Positions 34,889 through 44,725 of a stretch of 64,000 bases of DNA are shown here, piece after piece (positions within the stretch are counted from its first letter, which is position 1; the number at the start of each line of letters is the position of its first letter). The stretch comes from Clostridium sp. Marseille-Q2269. GTDB lineage: Bacteria > Bacillota > Clostridia > Clostridiales > Clostridiaceae. The position numbers were made by a program, and so were the translations under genes. The DNA is taken from positions 1-64,000 of the forward strand of contig NZ_CALSFS010000003.1 in the NCBI RefSeq assembly GCF_943736985.1, in the 5' to 3' direction. The notes under the pieces are model-generated. The model did not search any database and was not told where the DNA came from. It saw only the letters and a list, made by a program, of their open reading frames with translations.

Positions 34889-35189
34889 GTATTTTATTAA
34901 GGATAAATATTAATAAATTGTGAACAAAAATTGTTTGCCTTCAGCTCTTTTTATACTTTTATTTATTGCCAAAATAAAGATCAGATAGAATTAAACTTTC
35001 TATGTATATCTATTCTTTGAGTAATAAAATGATTCAACAAGTAGTCCATCTATGGTGCATTAGAAAAATGAAATGATGTTATCAGTTAATATTCCTATTG
35101 AAAAATCATACAATGCTGGTGTTTGTAAGGATTTTACCTTTTCATATTCCTTTAAATAGCTTAATTATATCATTACAAAAAAGTCTACG
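34889..35189. other. intergenic region between rlmH and glnA promoter
   Basis: About 300 bp with no recognised gene. A 28-codon plus-strand frame (35073-35159, ATG to TAG) has a plausible composition but no SD and no known family, so it is not called. No clear terminator for rlmH was seen. Confidence 0.4.
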
Positions 35190-35669
35190 TTATTTATGGT
35201 AAGGTTCACCTGAGAGTATTCTGAAGGATCTATAAATTTGTTCTAGAAGCATTACTCTAAAAAGTTGATGGGGAAAGGTCATCTTTGAAAAGGATAGTTT
35301 ATAATCAGCTCTGGATAAAACTTGCTGAGACAGTCCTAAGGAGCCTCCTATAACAAAGCTAATAGTACTATTGCCTGTTAATCCGCAATTACCTATAAGT
35401 TGTGAGAGATCTTCTGAAGTTATAGATTTGCCCTTTAGGTCTAAAGCTATAACAAAGCTAGTATCTTTTATGTGTTTTAATATTAAATTGCCTTCTTTTT
35501 CTTTTATTATATTCTCTTCTTTAGAAGAGGCATTATCTGGAGTTTTCTCATCTGGAACTTCTATTATATTAAGTTTACAGTATTTACTTAGTCTTTTAGA
35601 ATATTCGTCAATGGCAGCTTTTAAAAATTTTTCTTTTATTTTTCCTACTGAGATTATAGATATATTCAT
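35190..35669 (-). CDS. rlmH: 23S rRNA pseudouridine-1915 N3-methyltransferase
   Basis: RlmH methylates pseudouridine 1915 in helix 69 of 23S rRNA. The 159-residue SPOUT-class protein has [10 protein letters not shown] (the knot/SAM-binding loop, about 104-113) and the highly conserved C-terminus ending [10 protein letters not shown]. The length is typical (about 159). It is single-copy and housekeeping. SD GGAGGG precedes the ATG. Confidence 0.96.
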   Translation of the reverse strand: MNISIISVGKIKEKFLKAAIDEYSKRLSKYCKLNIIEVPDEKTPDNASSKEENIIKEKEGNLILKHIKDTSFVIALDLKGKSITSEDLSQLIGNCGLTGNSTISFVIGGSLGLSQQVLSRADYKLSFSKMTFPHQLFRVMLLEQIYRSFRILSGEPYHK

Positions 35670-35789
35670 TTTTCCCTCCTAAGGTGTTAAGTGTATGAAA
35701 TATACAGTTGATTTTTATAGCTGATATAACATTAATTTAGAGTTATTGAAGATATTTTTAATATATTAGTGGAATTTAAAAAACTCCAA

Positions 35790-35829
35790 AAGGCTTATCA
35801 TTAAAAAATTTTATTTAATGATAAACCTT
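35790..35829 (-). terminator. terminator downstream of the SEC-C gene
   Basis: The stem 35790-35805 / 35814-35829 (one internal mismatch, AAAATTTT-type loop) is followed on the minus strand by TTTTGG. It lies about 80 bp beyond the SEC-C protein stop. Confidence 0.6.
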
Positions 35830-35907
35830 GTAATTTTATATCCATTTTTATTAAATATATATTTAGTATATAGATCTTCTAGAAGATTTTATTAAAAATT
35901 TGTTATT

Positions 35908-36411
35908 TTAAGCATTTTTCCCGCAACAATTTTTGTATTTTTTACCACTTCCGCAAGGGCAAGATTCATTTCTTCCAACTTTATTAGTTTTAACGATAGT
36001 TTTTGAAGAAAACCATTCTTTATGTATTTCTTTTCTTTTTTCTTTTGAAAGTATAGCTTCCCATTGAGGAAGATTATATAGATAATCTGCTTTAGCTTCT
36101 AACATATTAAAGTATAGTTTTTCAAAATCTATTTTAAGAGAAATGCTAGAACTTTCCTCTATCTTGTCCAAATCTAAAGCATCTGTTAAGCTGTCATTTA
36201 TTCCATCTAAAAATCCCATAAAGAATATCACTGGAGTATCGAATTTTTCGGCTAAATCTTTTACTATGCCAGTTATAGTGTCATCATGTTCGCCTAATAT
36301 TTGTGTATAAACATGTTTCTCTATTGAACCATATTCTTTCCAAAATGCAGCTTCTCCTTTAGTTTTAACATAATCTACAACCATATCTGTCCATTGTTTA
36401 TATAAACTCAT
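35908..36411 (-). CDS. SEC-C metal-binding motif protein
   Basis: The 167-residue protein ends in a SEC-C zinc motif: [16 protein letters not shown], ligands CxC and CC, at about 147-163. The remainder is a helical domain of unknown function. Free-standing SEC-C proteins are common in clostridia, and the SecA C-terminal motif they share binds zinc and can contact SecB or ribosomes. No sec gene is adjacent. It is followed closely by other minus-strand genes and may be co-transcribed with the GerMN lipoprotein 14 bp upstream. Confidence 0.8.
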   Translation of the reverse strand: MSLYKQWTDMVVDYVKTKGEAAFWKEYGSIEKHVYTQILGEHDDTITGIVKDLAEKFDTPVIFFMGFLDGINDSLTDALDLDKIEESSSISLKIDFEKLYFNMLEAKADYLYNLPQWEAILSKEKRKEIHKEWFSSKTIVKTNKVGRNESCPCGSGKKYKNCCGKNA

Positions 36412-36425
36412 TGTACATTCTCCTT

Positions 36426-36998
36426 TTATTTATTCTTATTATTTAATTTTATCATATCATCTCTACCTATAGGCTCAGTAAATTTGAAATTTTTACTTAT
36501 AGAAGAGATATCGTTGTTTTCAATGGATAATTTAACCTTTTTTATTGAAGGTATCTCTGTCAAAGACCAAATGATACTTCTTAAGTAAGCTTCTTCCTTG
36601 TCTTTAGGCATAGAATAATAAGCTTCCTTACTTAAATTAACATAAGCTATATTGTTTTTGATAGAAAAACTTAATAGTCTTGTTTCTTTAGGAAATATTG
36701 GCTTTAATGCATTGTTTACTGTAGGACCTTTTATTAGTTCGCTCATTATAAATTGTCCGATTAACTCATCTTTTTTAATAATTCTTTCTTCCTTGGTTAT
36801 CTCTGGGTTATCTTTACTATTAGTAGAATCAAAGTATAAGTCTAAATCTACTAAATTGTCTTTTTCGTTGTGTAGTGTTATGTTTTTTATTTTATCTTTA
36901 TTGTTTATGCTTATGCTATCTTTTTTCTCACAAGATATAAAAAGGATAGAAGAGACTATTAAAGATGAGCAAAAAGCTAATTTAATAGATTTTTTCAA
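36426..36998 (-). CDS. GerMN-domain lipoprotein
   Basis: The 190-residue protein has a lipoprotein signal: basic start, hydrophobic stretch and lipobox LFISC (Cys at about 27). A GerMN domain follows (about 60-175; [21 protein letters not shown] in part, then [12 protein letters not shown]). GerM-like lipoproteins function in sporulation and cortex assembly or germination. The gene is 16 bp after the WalJ-like hydrolase gene and likely in the same operon. Confidence 0.85.
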   Translation of the reverse strand: MKKSIKLAFCSSLIVSSILFISCEKKDSISINNKDKIKNITLHNEKDNLVDLDLYFDSTNSKDNPEITKEERIIKKDELIGQFIMSELIKGPTVNNALKPIFPKETRLLSFSIKNNIAYVNLSKEAYYSMPKDKEEAYLRSIIWSLTEIPSIKKVKLSIENNDISSISKNFKFTEPIGRDDMIKLNNKNK

Positions 36999-37014
36999 AT
37001 TTAATCACCTTACC

Positions 37015-37800
37015 CTAAAATTCTATATAATTACTTGGAGTATCCCTCTTAGCAACGGATAAAGAAAGTTCTTTACCTACTCGAATATCTGAAGAGTTCA
37101 ATGCATTTAAAACCGTTTGATAAGCAAGCTCAGGAAAATTGTTAGTTTTGCTAAGATGCCCTAATATTATCTTTTTATATTTATTATTAGTAATATTTAT
37201 TATAGCTTTACCACAATCTTCGTTAGATAAATGTCCTATATTACTTAAAATTCGTCTTTTTAAAGTATAAGGATATGGCCCAAATTTAAGCATTTCAGTG
37301 TCATGATTGCTTTCAAGTAAAATCACATCACAATCGTCTAAGATGTTTTGAATATCCTTTGAAAATATACCTAAATCTGTAGCTATACTTGCCTTCTTAT
37401 TTTTAGAACATATAGTGTACCCAGAAGGACAGGCAGCATCATGAGATATAGGAAAAGGGCTTATTTCCATATCATCTAAAACTATTGCCCTTTTATCTAA
37501 GATATTTATATTATGTTCTTTTATTTTACCAATATTTTTTCCCATAGCATGCCAAGTTTTATCATTAGCATATATAGGTATATCGTATTTCCGTGATAGA
37601 ACACCTACACCCTTTATGTGATCTATATGCTCATGAGTAACAAATATTCCATCTATAGACGATGGAGATTCCTTTATACGATCTAAAGCTGATTCTATGT
37701 GTTTACCAGAAAGTCCAGCATCTATTAATATTTTTGATTTTTCAGAGGATATAAATATGGAGTTACCGCTACTACCACTATAAAGAGAACAAAAAATCAT
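37015..37800 (-). CDS. MBL-fold hydrolase, WalJ/YycJ-like
   Basis: The 261-residue metallo-beta-lactamase-fold protein has the metal motif THEHIDH (about 57-63), SHDAACPSGY and an ATDLG segment. The start FCSLYSGSSGNS is typical of the WalJ (YycJ) family. WalJ proteins are linked to coordinating cell-wall and DNA metabolism downstream of WalRK in other Firmicutes; walRK is not adjacent here. It sits between murA and the GerMN lipoprotein gene on the same strand. Confidence 0.87.
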   Translation of the reverse strand: MIFCSLYSGSSGNSIFISSEKSKILIDAGLSGKHIESALDRIKESPSSIDGIFVTHEHIDHIKGVGVLSRKYDIPIYANDKTWHAMGKNIGKIKEHNINILDKRAIVLDDMEISPFPISHDAACPSGYTICSKNKKASIATDLGIFSKDIQNILDDCDVILLESNHDTEMLKFGPYPYTLKRRILSNIGHLSNEDCGKAIINITNNKYKKIILGHLSKTNNFPELAYQTVLNALNSSDIRVGKELSLSVAKRDTPSNYIEF

Positions 37801-37822
37801 ATTAAAATTAGTCCTAATTTAA

Positions 37823-39076
37823 CTATAGTCTAACTATAGTTGCACCTAAAGATGTAAATTTATTTTCAATATTTGGATATCCTCTATCTATATGCTCCAC
37901 ACCAAGGATTTCTGTATCACCTTCAGCTAATAATCCAGCGATTACCATGGCAGCTCCGGCTCTTAAGTCTGTGGCTTTTACTACGGCGCCTGTAAGCTTA
38001 GGTATTCCATCTATAATAGCTGTTCTACCTTCTACTTTAATACTTGCTCCCATTTTCTTTAATTCATCTACATGTTTAAATCTACTTTCCCAAATGCTTT
38101 CATTTACAATACTTCTTCCTTTAGCAATAGTAAGAAGTGTGCTCATTGGCTGTTGTACATCTGTTGGGAATCCTGGATAAGGCTGAGTTTTAATATTTGC
38201 TCCTTTGAACTTACCGTTAGATTTAACTGTAACAGAGTCACCGTCTTCTACAACATCTATTCCCATTTCTATAAGCTTTGCTGTTATAGATTCTAAGTGT
38301 TTAGGTATTACATTATTTATTGTAACTTCTCCACCACATGCAGCTGTTGCTATCATGTATGTTCCTGCTTCAATTTGATCAGGTATTACACTGTAAGTAC
38401 AACCTTTTAATTCTTTAACCCCGGTAACTCTTATAATATCTGTACCAGCCCCTTTAATGTTAGCTCCCATACTATTTAAAAAGTTAGCTACATCTACTAC
38501 GTGGGGTTCTTTTGCTACATTTTCTAGAACAGTATTACCTTCAGCAAGTGTAGCAGCTAGCATTACATTTATAGTAGCTCCTACGCTTACAACATCAAAA
38601 AATATATTAGTACCTATTAATTTATCTGCCTCTACGATTACAGCACCATGTTCTATTTCAACATGAGCCCCTAAAGCTTCAAAACCTTTAATATGTTGGT
38701 CGATAGGTCTAACTCCTATAGGACATCCGCCAGGTAATTCTACTCTAGCACGTCTAAACCTTCCTAACAAAGCTCCGATAAGATAATAAGAAGCTCTCAT
38801 TTTTCTTACATCTTCTGTATTGGCATTTGTGCTTGTTATATTAGTGCTATCTATTTCTAATACAGAATTACTTTGCCTTTTTATTTTGCAACCTAATCCG
38901 TTTAAAATTCTTTCAATACAATGTACGTCTTCTATATTTGGAGTATTTTCTATGGTGCAAACTCCTTTGCTAGCCATAATAGTAGCTGGTAATATAGCTA
39001 CTGCTGCATTTTTTGCTCCACTTATTTCAACTTTTCCAAAGAGGGGGTTACCTCCTGTTATTTTTAATTTACTCAT
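37823..39076 (-). CDS. murA: UDP-N-acetylglucosamine 1-carboxyvinyltransferase
   Basis: MurA makes the first committed step of peptidoglycan synthesis. With the ATG at 39076 the protein has 417 residues. SGAKNAAVA places the catalytic Lys at K22. The fosfomycin-reactive Cys is C118 in [11 protein letters not shown], so fosfomycin sensitivity is expected from this residue. The start at 39076 is preferred since AAGGATG lies at proper spacing; another ATG four codons upstream lacks room for an SD. Clostridia often have two MurA paralogues; only one is in view. Confidence 0.95.
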   Translation of the reverse strand: MSKLKITGGNPLFGKVEISGAKNAAVAILPATIMASKGVCTIENTPNIEDVHCIERILNGLGCKIKRQSNSVLEIDSTNITSTNANTEDVRKMRASYYLIGALLGRFRRARVELPGGCPIGVRPIDQHIKGFEALGAHVEIEHGAVIVEADKLIGTNIFFDVVSVGATINVMLAATLAEGNTVLENVAKEPHVVDVANFLNSMGANIKGAGTDIIRVTGVKELKGCTYSVIPDQIEAGTYMIATAACGGEVTINNVIPKHLESITAKLIEMGIDVVEDGDSVTVKSNGKFKGANIKTQPYPGFPTDVQQPMSTLLTIAKGRSIVNESIWESRFKHVDELKKMGASIKVEGRTAIIDGIPKLTGAVVKATDLRAGAAMVIAGLLAEGDTEILGVEHIDRGYPNIENKFTSLGATIVRL

Positions 39077-39486
39077 CCCCACATCCATCCTTACTCTACA
39101 ATTTATATATTTAAACTAATCGATAATTTCAAACTTATGTAATAAACTTATGTAACAAAATATATTATATCATAACTATTTATTATTTTAACACCAAATT
39201 TTAAAATGTTAATGGTTATTTTAAGAAAAATATCTTTAAAAAATGGAAAAAAATTGAAAGGAGTATAATTTTTAATAATATATATATAATAATGTAATTT
39301 TTATTAAATTATAACCTTAATTTTAAAATATATTCTGTATATAAAATAATTAACATTGTTTCATAAATTATAATTATATCATATATATGAATTCCCAGAG
39401 TACTAGTATAATTCCTTAATATTTTAAAATATAATAGATTATGTTATAATACTATAAAATACATATACGGGGGATTAAAATTAATC
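39077..39486. other. divergent intergenic region murA / 2H phosphoesterase
   Basis: The 410 bp are extremely AT-rich and contain no open frame I can support. Contents seen: the tandem repeat at 39131-39156, a TATAAT for murA on the minus strand, and a plus-strand TATAAT near 39442 for the phosphoesterase gene without a good -35. Confidence 0.5.
39131..39156. repeat. tandem 12-13 bp repeat upstream of murA
   Basis: AAACTTATGTAAT (39131-39143) and AAACTTATGTAAC (39144-39156) are adjacent copies. A minus-strand TATAAT at 39164-39169 would start transcription at the edge of this repeat, so it lies in the murA leader. Confidence 0.65.
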
Positions 39487-40035
39487 ATGAAGTATTATTT
39501 AGTAGCGTTGTTTGATAAACAGGATTATTATAAGATAGAAAAAATACAAAGGGATATATCTAAAAAGTATAAAATATATAGAAATTTACCTATGTTACAT
39601 ATAACTCTTGAAGTAGTAGATGATCCTAATGTTAATAAATTAGAAGAAATAGTAGAAAAAATAATAAAGCCTTATAAAAAATTTAAGGTAGAAATAAATG
39701 GAGCTATCTGTTTTGATCCACCTTATAAGTCCGTTAATTTAAAAATAGAAAATAAAGGATATATAATGAGATTAGCTAGAATAATAAATGATACTTTAAA
39801 GTTACATGGATTTAAAGTGAGAGATAATATAGAAAATTGGGATTTACATGTGTCATTGGCTAATACTAATTTTGCATCTAGAGAGTGGTCGGCTAAAGAA
39901 TATGTATCTGCTTGTAGCAATTTAAAAGGAATAGGCATGCATGAGATGGCCAAAATTGATAGGATAGAAATCTGGAAGCCTATAAATAATAAAAAAGAAA
40001 TGGTGATAAAATCTTTTTCATTAAGAGAATTTTAA
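39487..40035 (+). CDS. 2H phosphoesterase superfamily protein (2'-5' RNA ligase-like)
   Basis: The 182-residue protein has the two short motifs of the 2H superfamily: HITLEVV (about 38-44) and HVSLANT (about 122-128), each supplying a catalytic His. The family includes LigT-type 2'-5' RNA ligases and cyclic phosphodiesterases. The substrate is unknown. The ATG is 12-13 bases after GGGGGA, a rather long spacing. The gene is monocistronic, ending at a strong bidirectional terminator. Confidence 0.82.
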   Translation: MKYYLVALFDKQDYYKIEKIQRDISKKYKIYRNLPMLHITLEVVDDPNVNKLEEIVEKIIKPYKKFKVEINGAICFDPPYKSVNLKIENKGYIMRLARIINDTLKLHGFKVRDNIENWDLHVSLANTNFASREWSAKEYVSACSNLKGIGMHEMAKIDRIEIWKPINNKKEMVIKSFSLREF

Positions 40036-40040
40036 TATTT

Positions 40041-40078
40041 AAATAAAAGCACATCTAATCTTAGATGTGCTTTTATTT
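40041..40078. terminator. bidirectional terminator
   Basis: An 18-bp perfect inverted repeat (40041-40058 / 40061-40078) with A/T flanks separates the convergent phosphoesterase and long glutamine synthetase genes. It reaches the last base of the synthetase stop codon. Confidence 0.9.
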
Positions 40079-41976
40079 TATATATCTAAAAGATTTTTTT
40101 TGTAATCAGAATAAAGTTTTCTAAGCAATTTCATTTTATTATCTATTTCTAATTGTAAATTAGAAATAGTTTCATAATCTTCATTTTCCTTAGCTGCTCT
40201 TATTTGACCAAACAAAGATTTTTCAGAATAAGTATCTTTCATTAGACATTGTCTAAGGTCATTAATTTTTGACCAATTATGAATATCTAGATCAGAAGCC
40301 TTATTTACTTCATGTAATTGAGTGAAACTTCTTATTTCTTCTATATAATTTGGAATTATTCTGTTTGTTATTTCAACTAGCCATCTTTCAATAACTGCTA
40401 ATTTATAGCTGTTAATGATTTTAGAATTAAATACATCACCAGCTTTTAATATGCCTAACTTATTTGTATATTTATCTAAAGAACAGATATTTTCATATAC
40501 AGTAGCAGGGGCAGTACCAAAGATTTTGCTTCTTTCTTCTTCTGTATAGTCTTCAAATACATCTTCTTCACTTCTATATTTTCTTCCTTTTTCAAGATAA
40601 CTAAAATCTTCATCAGTAGATTTTGAAAGTTCTTTTAAAAGGTAATCTTCATCTTTACTATTTTCTGTAGCATATTTTATTCCATCAATCATAGCCATGC
40701 ATAAAGAAGCTACTGTTAAATAAGTATTACAACGAGGATTTGGTGATCTTAATTCAAATCTTGTTGCTAAAGGATTTTCAGTATCTCTTATAACGCCTAA
40801 TAAAACTGTTCTATTTCTTGATGGTACCTCTACAGTATGACCTAAAGAAGTTACAATACATACAGGAGCTTCAAATCCTGGTTTTAATCTTCTTAATGAA
40901 TCATTAGTTGATGAAACAAAAGGATTTATAACTTCGTAATTTTTAAGGATACCCATTATAGATGCATAACCAAAAGAGCTTAAATAGTGATTTTTATTTG
41001 TAGAGAAAAGGTTCACTATCTTTCCATTTTTTAATTTAAGTGCAACACCTAGATGAACATGTTTTCCACTTCCTGCAATTTCATCTATAGGTTTTGCTAA
41101 AAATGTAACATCTAACTTATTGTTTCTAAATGTTTCTTTTATAATACCTTTTACTAATAATTCATTATCTGCTGCTTGAAGTGCTGTTGAGTATTTCCAG
41201 TCAACTTCTAGTTGCTCCATTATGTGAGTATATCCACCTGAACTAGCTAATTTAGCCTTTACTCCACCAACTTCTTTATGTCCCATTTCAGGTTCCAATC
41301 CATGAGATTCCATAATTAATAAAGATTCTTCTAAAGCAGTTCTAACACTTCCTTTAGTTCTATTCCAATATTGCTCATGAAGAACTTGAGATGTAGATAG
41401 TTCATCTACTTCTGCATTATCATTTGGTGTTTTTACCCAAAACTCTAACTCTGTAGCACAAGTTACGTTCACATCGTCTATATCTTCATATTTTATACCA
41501 AAAGAAGATATAGATTCAGGATGGCCTTTTATTAGACCTAATAAAGTTGATTTAAAATATTTTATTGATTCTTTCAATATATGTCTGGAATCGACAGGTT
41601 TATTTTCATGGTAAAGGAAACAAGGGATTCTAAGAGTGCCGATTGGCTTTTCAGTGGTAGAGTCTAGAAATTCGTAGTTATAGTCTACAAACCAGTTAAC
41701 ATCCATATCTACAATCATGTCAACTTTAGCATTATTAAGAGTTGCTATGCCTGGAAGGACAACAGAAGATCCGTCAGTTTGAACAGAGCCTTGCATAAAT
41801 TTGGTCATGTCCTCTAAAAACAATTTTATCGGTATTTTTTCGTCAGTATCATTACCTGACAGGTCGATGCAAACTAAAGATACGAATTTTATCTCCGGAT
41901 GGGAAATCAAAAACTTTTTCAGTTGCTCTTCAGAATGCATTTCTTTAGGAATAACATAAACTAAATCATCTAACAT
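40078..41976 (-). CDS. long atypical glutamine synthetase family protein
   Basis: The 632-residue protein contains the GS catalytic landmarks in order: QTDGSS (about 72), ATELEFWV, IAGSGKHVHLG, NRTVLLG and RFELRSPNPRCNTYL. It is thus a member of the glutamine synthetase superfamily. It is about 190 residues longer than glnA of this window, mainly through a C-terminal helical, coiled-coil-like tail (from about 500). It could be a second GS, related to type III in having an extended tail, or a ligase for another amine. A strong promoter (42050-42078) lies upstream, but no leader terminator like that of glnA. SD GGGAGGT. Confidence 0.83.
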   Translation of the reverse strand: MLDDLVYVIPKEMHSEEQLKKFLISHPEIKFVSLVCIDLSGNDTDEKIPIKLFLEDMTKFMQGSVQTDGSSVVLPGIATLNNAKVDMIVDMDVNWFVDYNYEFLDSTTEKPIGTLRIPCFLYHENKPVDSRHILKESIKYFKSTLLGLIKGHPESISSFGIKYEDIDDVNVTCATELEFWVKTPNDNAEVDELSTSQVLHEQYWNRTKGSVRTALEESLLIMESHGLEPEMGHKEVGGVKAKLASSGGYTHIMEQLEVDWKYSTALQAADNELLVKGIIKETFRNNKLDVTFLAKPIDEIAGSGKHVHLGVALKLKNGKIVNLFSTNKNHYLSSFGYASIMGILKNYEVINPFVSSTNDSLRRLKPGFEAPVCIVTSLGHTVEVPSRNRTVLLGVIRDTENPLATRFELRSPNPRCNTYLTVASLCMAMIDGIKYATENSKDEDYLLKELSKSTDEDFSYLEKGRKYRSEEDVFEDYTEEERSKIFGTAPATVYENICSLDKYTNKLGILKAGDVFNSKIINSYKLAVIERWLVEITNRIIPNYIEEIRSFTQLHEVNKASDLDIHNWSKINDLRQCLMKDTYSEKSLFGQIRAAKENEDYETISNLQLEIDNKMKLLRKLYSDYKKNLLDI

Positions 41977-42049
41977 AACTTACCTCCCAAATTTTTTAAT
42001 ACAATTAATTTAACATCGTATAATTTTTTGTATATAATATATGAAATAT

Positions 42050-42078
42050 ATATTATAATTAATATTTTTATATGTCAA
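42050..42078 (-). promoter_or_regulatory. promoter of the long glutamine synthetase gene
   Basis: On the minus strand TTGACA (42073-42078), a 17-bp spacer and TAATAT (42050-42055) are present. A TATAAT also occurs at a 15-bp spacing. The leader would be about 65 nt. Confidence 0.7.
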
Positions 42079-42168
42079 TAGAAATTTTATGCATACATTT
42101 ATATAATATATATTGTCGATAATATATATTATATTAAAAAATGATATTTATATAATGAGGTGATAAAG

Positions 42169-42942
42169 TTGAGTATAAATGATAATCCTATAGGTTTTTT
42201 TGATTCTGGAGTGGGTGGAATAAGTGTATTAAGAGAAGCTTTTAAATTATTACCAAAAGAGGATTTTGTGTATTATGGAGATTCAAAAAATGCACCCTAT
42301 GGAGTTAAGACGGTAGAAGACGTTAAGAAATTAACCTTTAATGCCATAGATTTTTTAATGAAAAAAGGAATAAAAGCCTTAGTTGTAGCTTGCAATACAG
42401 CTACTAGTGTAACTATAAATGATTTAAGAGAAGCTTACAATATTCCCGTTATAGGCATTGAACCTGCATTGAAACCTGCAGTAGAACTAAAAAAAGATGG
42501 AAAAATAATAATAATGGCAACTCCAATGACTTTAGCTGAAAAGAAATTTGCTAATTTAATGGATTTGTATAGGGAAACAGAGGATATAGAGCCATTACCT
42601 TGTCCTGGGTTAGTAGAGTTTATAGAACAAGGAATAGTTTCTGGAGAGGGAGTTTATAATTATTTAAAAGATAAATTTTCAGAATATGATAATGACAAAA
42701 TAGCATCTATTGTTTTAGGATGTACTCATTATCCTTTTATAAAAGAAACCTTACAAGAAGTTACAGAAAATAAAGCTTTTATAATAGATGGAAGTTTTGG
42801 AACATCTAGGGAACTAAAAAGACAATTAGAAAATAGTAATATGTTAAGAGAAGAAAGAAGAACAGGAAAAGTTATTATGCTTAATTCAAGAGATGATAAG
42901 GATATAATAGATCTAAGTTATAAGCTTTTTAATATGAAATAG
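42169..42942 (+). CDS. murI: glutamate racemase
   Basis: MurI makes D-glutamate for peptidoglycan. The 257-residue product shows FFDSGVGGISV (Asp/Ser at the start), VVACNTATS with catalytic Cys, and VLGCTHYPF with the second catalytic Cys. The start chosen is TTG 42169, preceded by GAGGTGAT. An in-frame GTG at 42160 lies inside that SD. The gene stands alone between the divergent long GS gene and the cyclophilin operon. Confidence 0.95.
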   Translation: MSINDNPIGFFDSGVGGISVLREAFKLLPKEDFVYYGDSKNAPYGVKTVEDVKKLTFNAIDFLMKKGIKALVVACNTATSVTINDLREAYNIPVIGIEPALKPAVELKKDGKIIIMATPMTLAEKKFANLMDLYRETEDIEPLPCPGLVEFIEQGIVSGEGVYNYLKDKFSEYDNDKIASIVLGCTHYPFIKETLQEVTENKAFIIDGSFGTSRELKRQLENSNMLREERRTGKVIMLNSRDDKDIIDLSYKLFNMK

Positions 42943-43087
42943 GACATTTAAGAATAATTTATTTTCATAATTATAATTTTTAATATACATATAAAACAGA
43001 GTATAATAAAGATGTTAAAATATGATATAATTTATGCTAATATGAAATATATGGAACACAATTATTGTTTTGAAAGGGGAAATAGAA

Positions 43088-43606
43088 ATGAATCCTATAG
43101 TATCTATAGAAATGAGCAATGGAAAAGAAATTAAAATAGAATTATACCCAGAAATAGCACCAAATACAGTTAAGAATTTTATATCATTGGTGAATAAAGG
43201 TTTTTATAATGGGATTATATTCCATAGAGTAATTCCAGGATTTATGATTCAGGGAGGTTGTCCTAATGGGAATGGAATGGGAGGTCCAGGATATTCAATA
43301 AAGGGTGAGTTTAAATCTAATGGATTTAACAACGAACTAAAACATACAGAAGGTGTTATATCAATGGCTAGGACAATGGAACCTAACTCTGCAGGAAGCC
43401 AATTTTTTCTAATGGTTGCAGATGCACCACATTTAGATAATCAATATGCAGCCTTTGGAAAAGTTATAGAAGGATTAGATGTTGCAAAGGAAATTGTAAG
43501 TGTAGATAGAGATTTTAGAGATAAACCTGTTGAAGATCAAGTTATGAAGAATGTAATAGTAGATACTTTTGGAGAAGAGTTCCATGAGCCAGAAAAATTA
43601 AGCTAA
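43088..43606 (+). CDS. cyclophilin-type peptidyl-prolyl isomerase
   Basis: The 172-residue cyclophilin has the active-site signature GIIFHRVIPGFMIQGG (about 45-60), with FHR, and the later SQFFLMVADAPHLDNQYAAFG segment (in part). It has no signal peptide and so is cytoplasmic. The ATG at 43088 follows AAAGGGGA; an in-frame TTG at 43070 overlaps that SD. It begins a three-gene operon with a DUF3783 protein and an HTH regulator. Confidence 0.93.
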   Translation: MNPIVSIEMSNGKEIKIELYPEIAPNTVKNFISLVNKGFYNGIIFHRVIPGFMIQGGCPNGNGMGGPGYSIKGEFKSNGFNNELKHTEGVISMARTMEPNSAGSQFFLMVADAPHLDNQYAAFGKVIEGLDVAKEIVSVDRDFRDKPVEDQVMKNVIVDTFGEEFHEPEKLS

Positions 43607-43622
43607 AAGGAGGCTGCTTATT

Positions 43623-43997
43623 ATGATTAATAATAAATTGATGCTTGTTTATGGGTTAAAAGAAGAAGAATTAAATTTATTAAAAGATATGTGTACTGCA
43701 AATAACTTACCTAGTTATAAATTTGTAAACAAGAATATGTATAAAATGAAACTAGGAGATATAATAAAAGGCATGGATTTAGAAGTAGAAGAAAGTGATA
43801 TGCCAGAAGAAAAAGTAATTATATTTAACAACTTTTCTGATAATGAATTAGAACTATCTATAAAAAAATTAAAGGAAATTTTAAAACCAGCTCCTATAAT
43901 GGCAGTAGTGACAGAAACTTCTATAAATTGGGAATTTAAATATTTAGTAGAACATTTAATAGAGGAAAGAGAATGGTATAAAAAACAAAATAGATAA
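43623..43997 (+). CDS. DUF3783-family protein
   Basis: The 124-residue protein has the look of the DUF3783 family. The N-terminus is KLMLVYGLKEEELNLLKDM, a middle segment reads IIFNNFSDNELE, and the C-terminus contains the conserved PAPIMAVVTETSINW motif. The function is unknown. It lies 16 bp after the cyclophilin gene (SD AAAGGAGG) and 13 bp before the HTH gene, so the three are co-transcribed. Confidence 0.8.
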   Translation: MINNKLMLVYGLKEEELNLLKDMCTANNLPSYKFVNKNMYKMKLGDIIKGMDLEVEESDMPEEKVIIFNNFSDNELELSIKKLKEILKPAPIMAVVTETSINWEFKYLVEHLIEEREWYKKQNR

Positions 43998-44010
43998 AGG
44001 TGATGAAAAG

Positions 44011-44673
44011 GTGAGCAGAGTATCTGATAGAATAAAAGAAGCTAGGTTAAAAAAAGGGTTGACTCAAAAGCAATTGGCTAAGAAATTAGGAGTAGCTGAA
44101 AATTTTATAAATGAGGTAGAAGCAGGAAGAAAGATAATAAATGAAGGATTAATGAATAGAATATCCAAAGTATTAGGAAAAGGTATAAATGATATAGGAA
44201 TTTCTTTTGAAGAGGAAGTATCTTTAGAGCCAAAAGTAGAAACACCTGTAAATAAGAATAATAAAATAAAAGATGTTTGGGATAATGCTTTTAGTTCCAT
44301 AATAAAAGATGTTCCAGTTTATAATTATAATTTAGATAAAATTATAGATAAAAGACAACTTCCTATTGTGGGAAATAAAGTTGAGGGAATACATCAAGAT
44401 AAAGTTTTATTTTTAAAAATAGAGGAAGATGATATGTCTGGCTTTAGAATAAATAAGGGTGATATAGCCTTTGGATATATGTATCATGAAATGGAAAATA
44501 ATCATATATTTCTTATAGAACATAATAATAAAAGAGCTGTAAGACAACTAAAAAGATTAGATGGAGATAAAATATTATTAATAAATAATGGAATATCTGT
44601 GAGAACTGAAGCTGTTAGATTAAAAGACATAAAAATAATAGCTAGATTATTGAAAGTGGAGGTAACTCTTTAA
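44011..44673 (+). CDS. XRE-type regulator with inactive S24-like domain
   Basis: The 220-residue protein has an N-terminal HTH_XRE domain (about 5-58; GLTQKQLAKKLGVAENFINEVEAG in part), a linker and a C-terminal domain shaped like LexA/CI S24 peptidases (about 118-212). At the place of the catalytic Ser (normally in a DSM motif) it has EEDDMSG with D141, and where the Lys is expected there is AVRQL (R178). Self-cleavage is therefore unlikely; the domain may serve dimerisation or ligand sensing. The start is GTG after AAGGTGATG. The targets are unknown. Confidence 0.82.
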   Translation: MSRVSDRIKEARLKKGLTQKQLAKKLGVAENFINEVEAGRKIINEGLMNRISKVLGKGINDIGISFEEEVSLEPKVETPVNKNNKIKDVWDNAFSSIIKDVPVYNYNLDKIIDKRQLPIVGNKVEGIHQDKVLFLKIEEDDMSGFRINKGDIAFGYMYHEMENNHIFLIEHNNKRAVRQLKRLDGDKILLINNGISVRTEAVRLKDIKIIARLLKVEVTL

Positions 44674-44725
44674 AATAAATATATTAGTTATTATTAAAAG
44701 TAAACTTATAGGTTAAATATAAATA

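Noticed and set aside
35073-35159. 28-codon plus-strand ORF between rlmH and the glnA promoter
   Set aside because: No SD, not recognised, and too short to tell from chance; kept only as a note in the intergenic entry.
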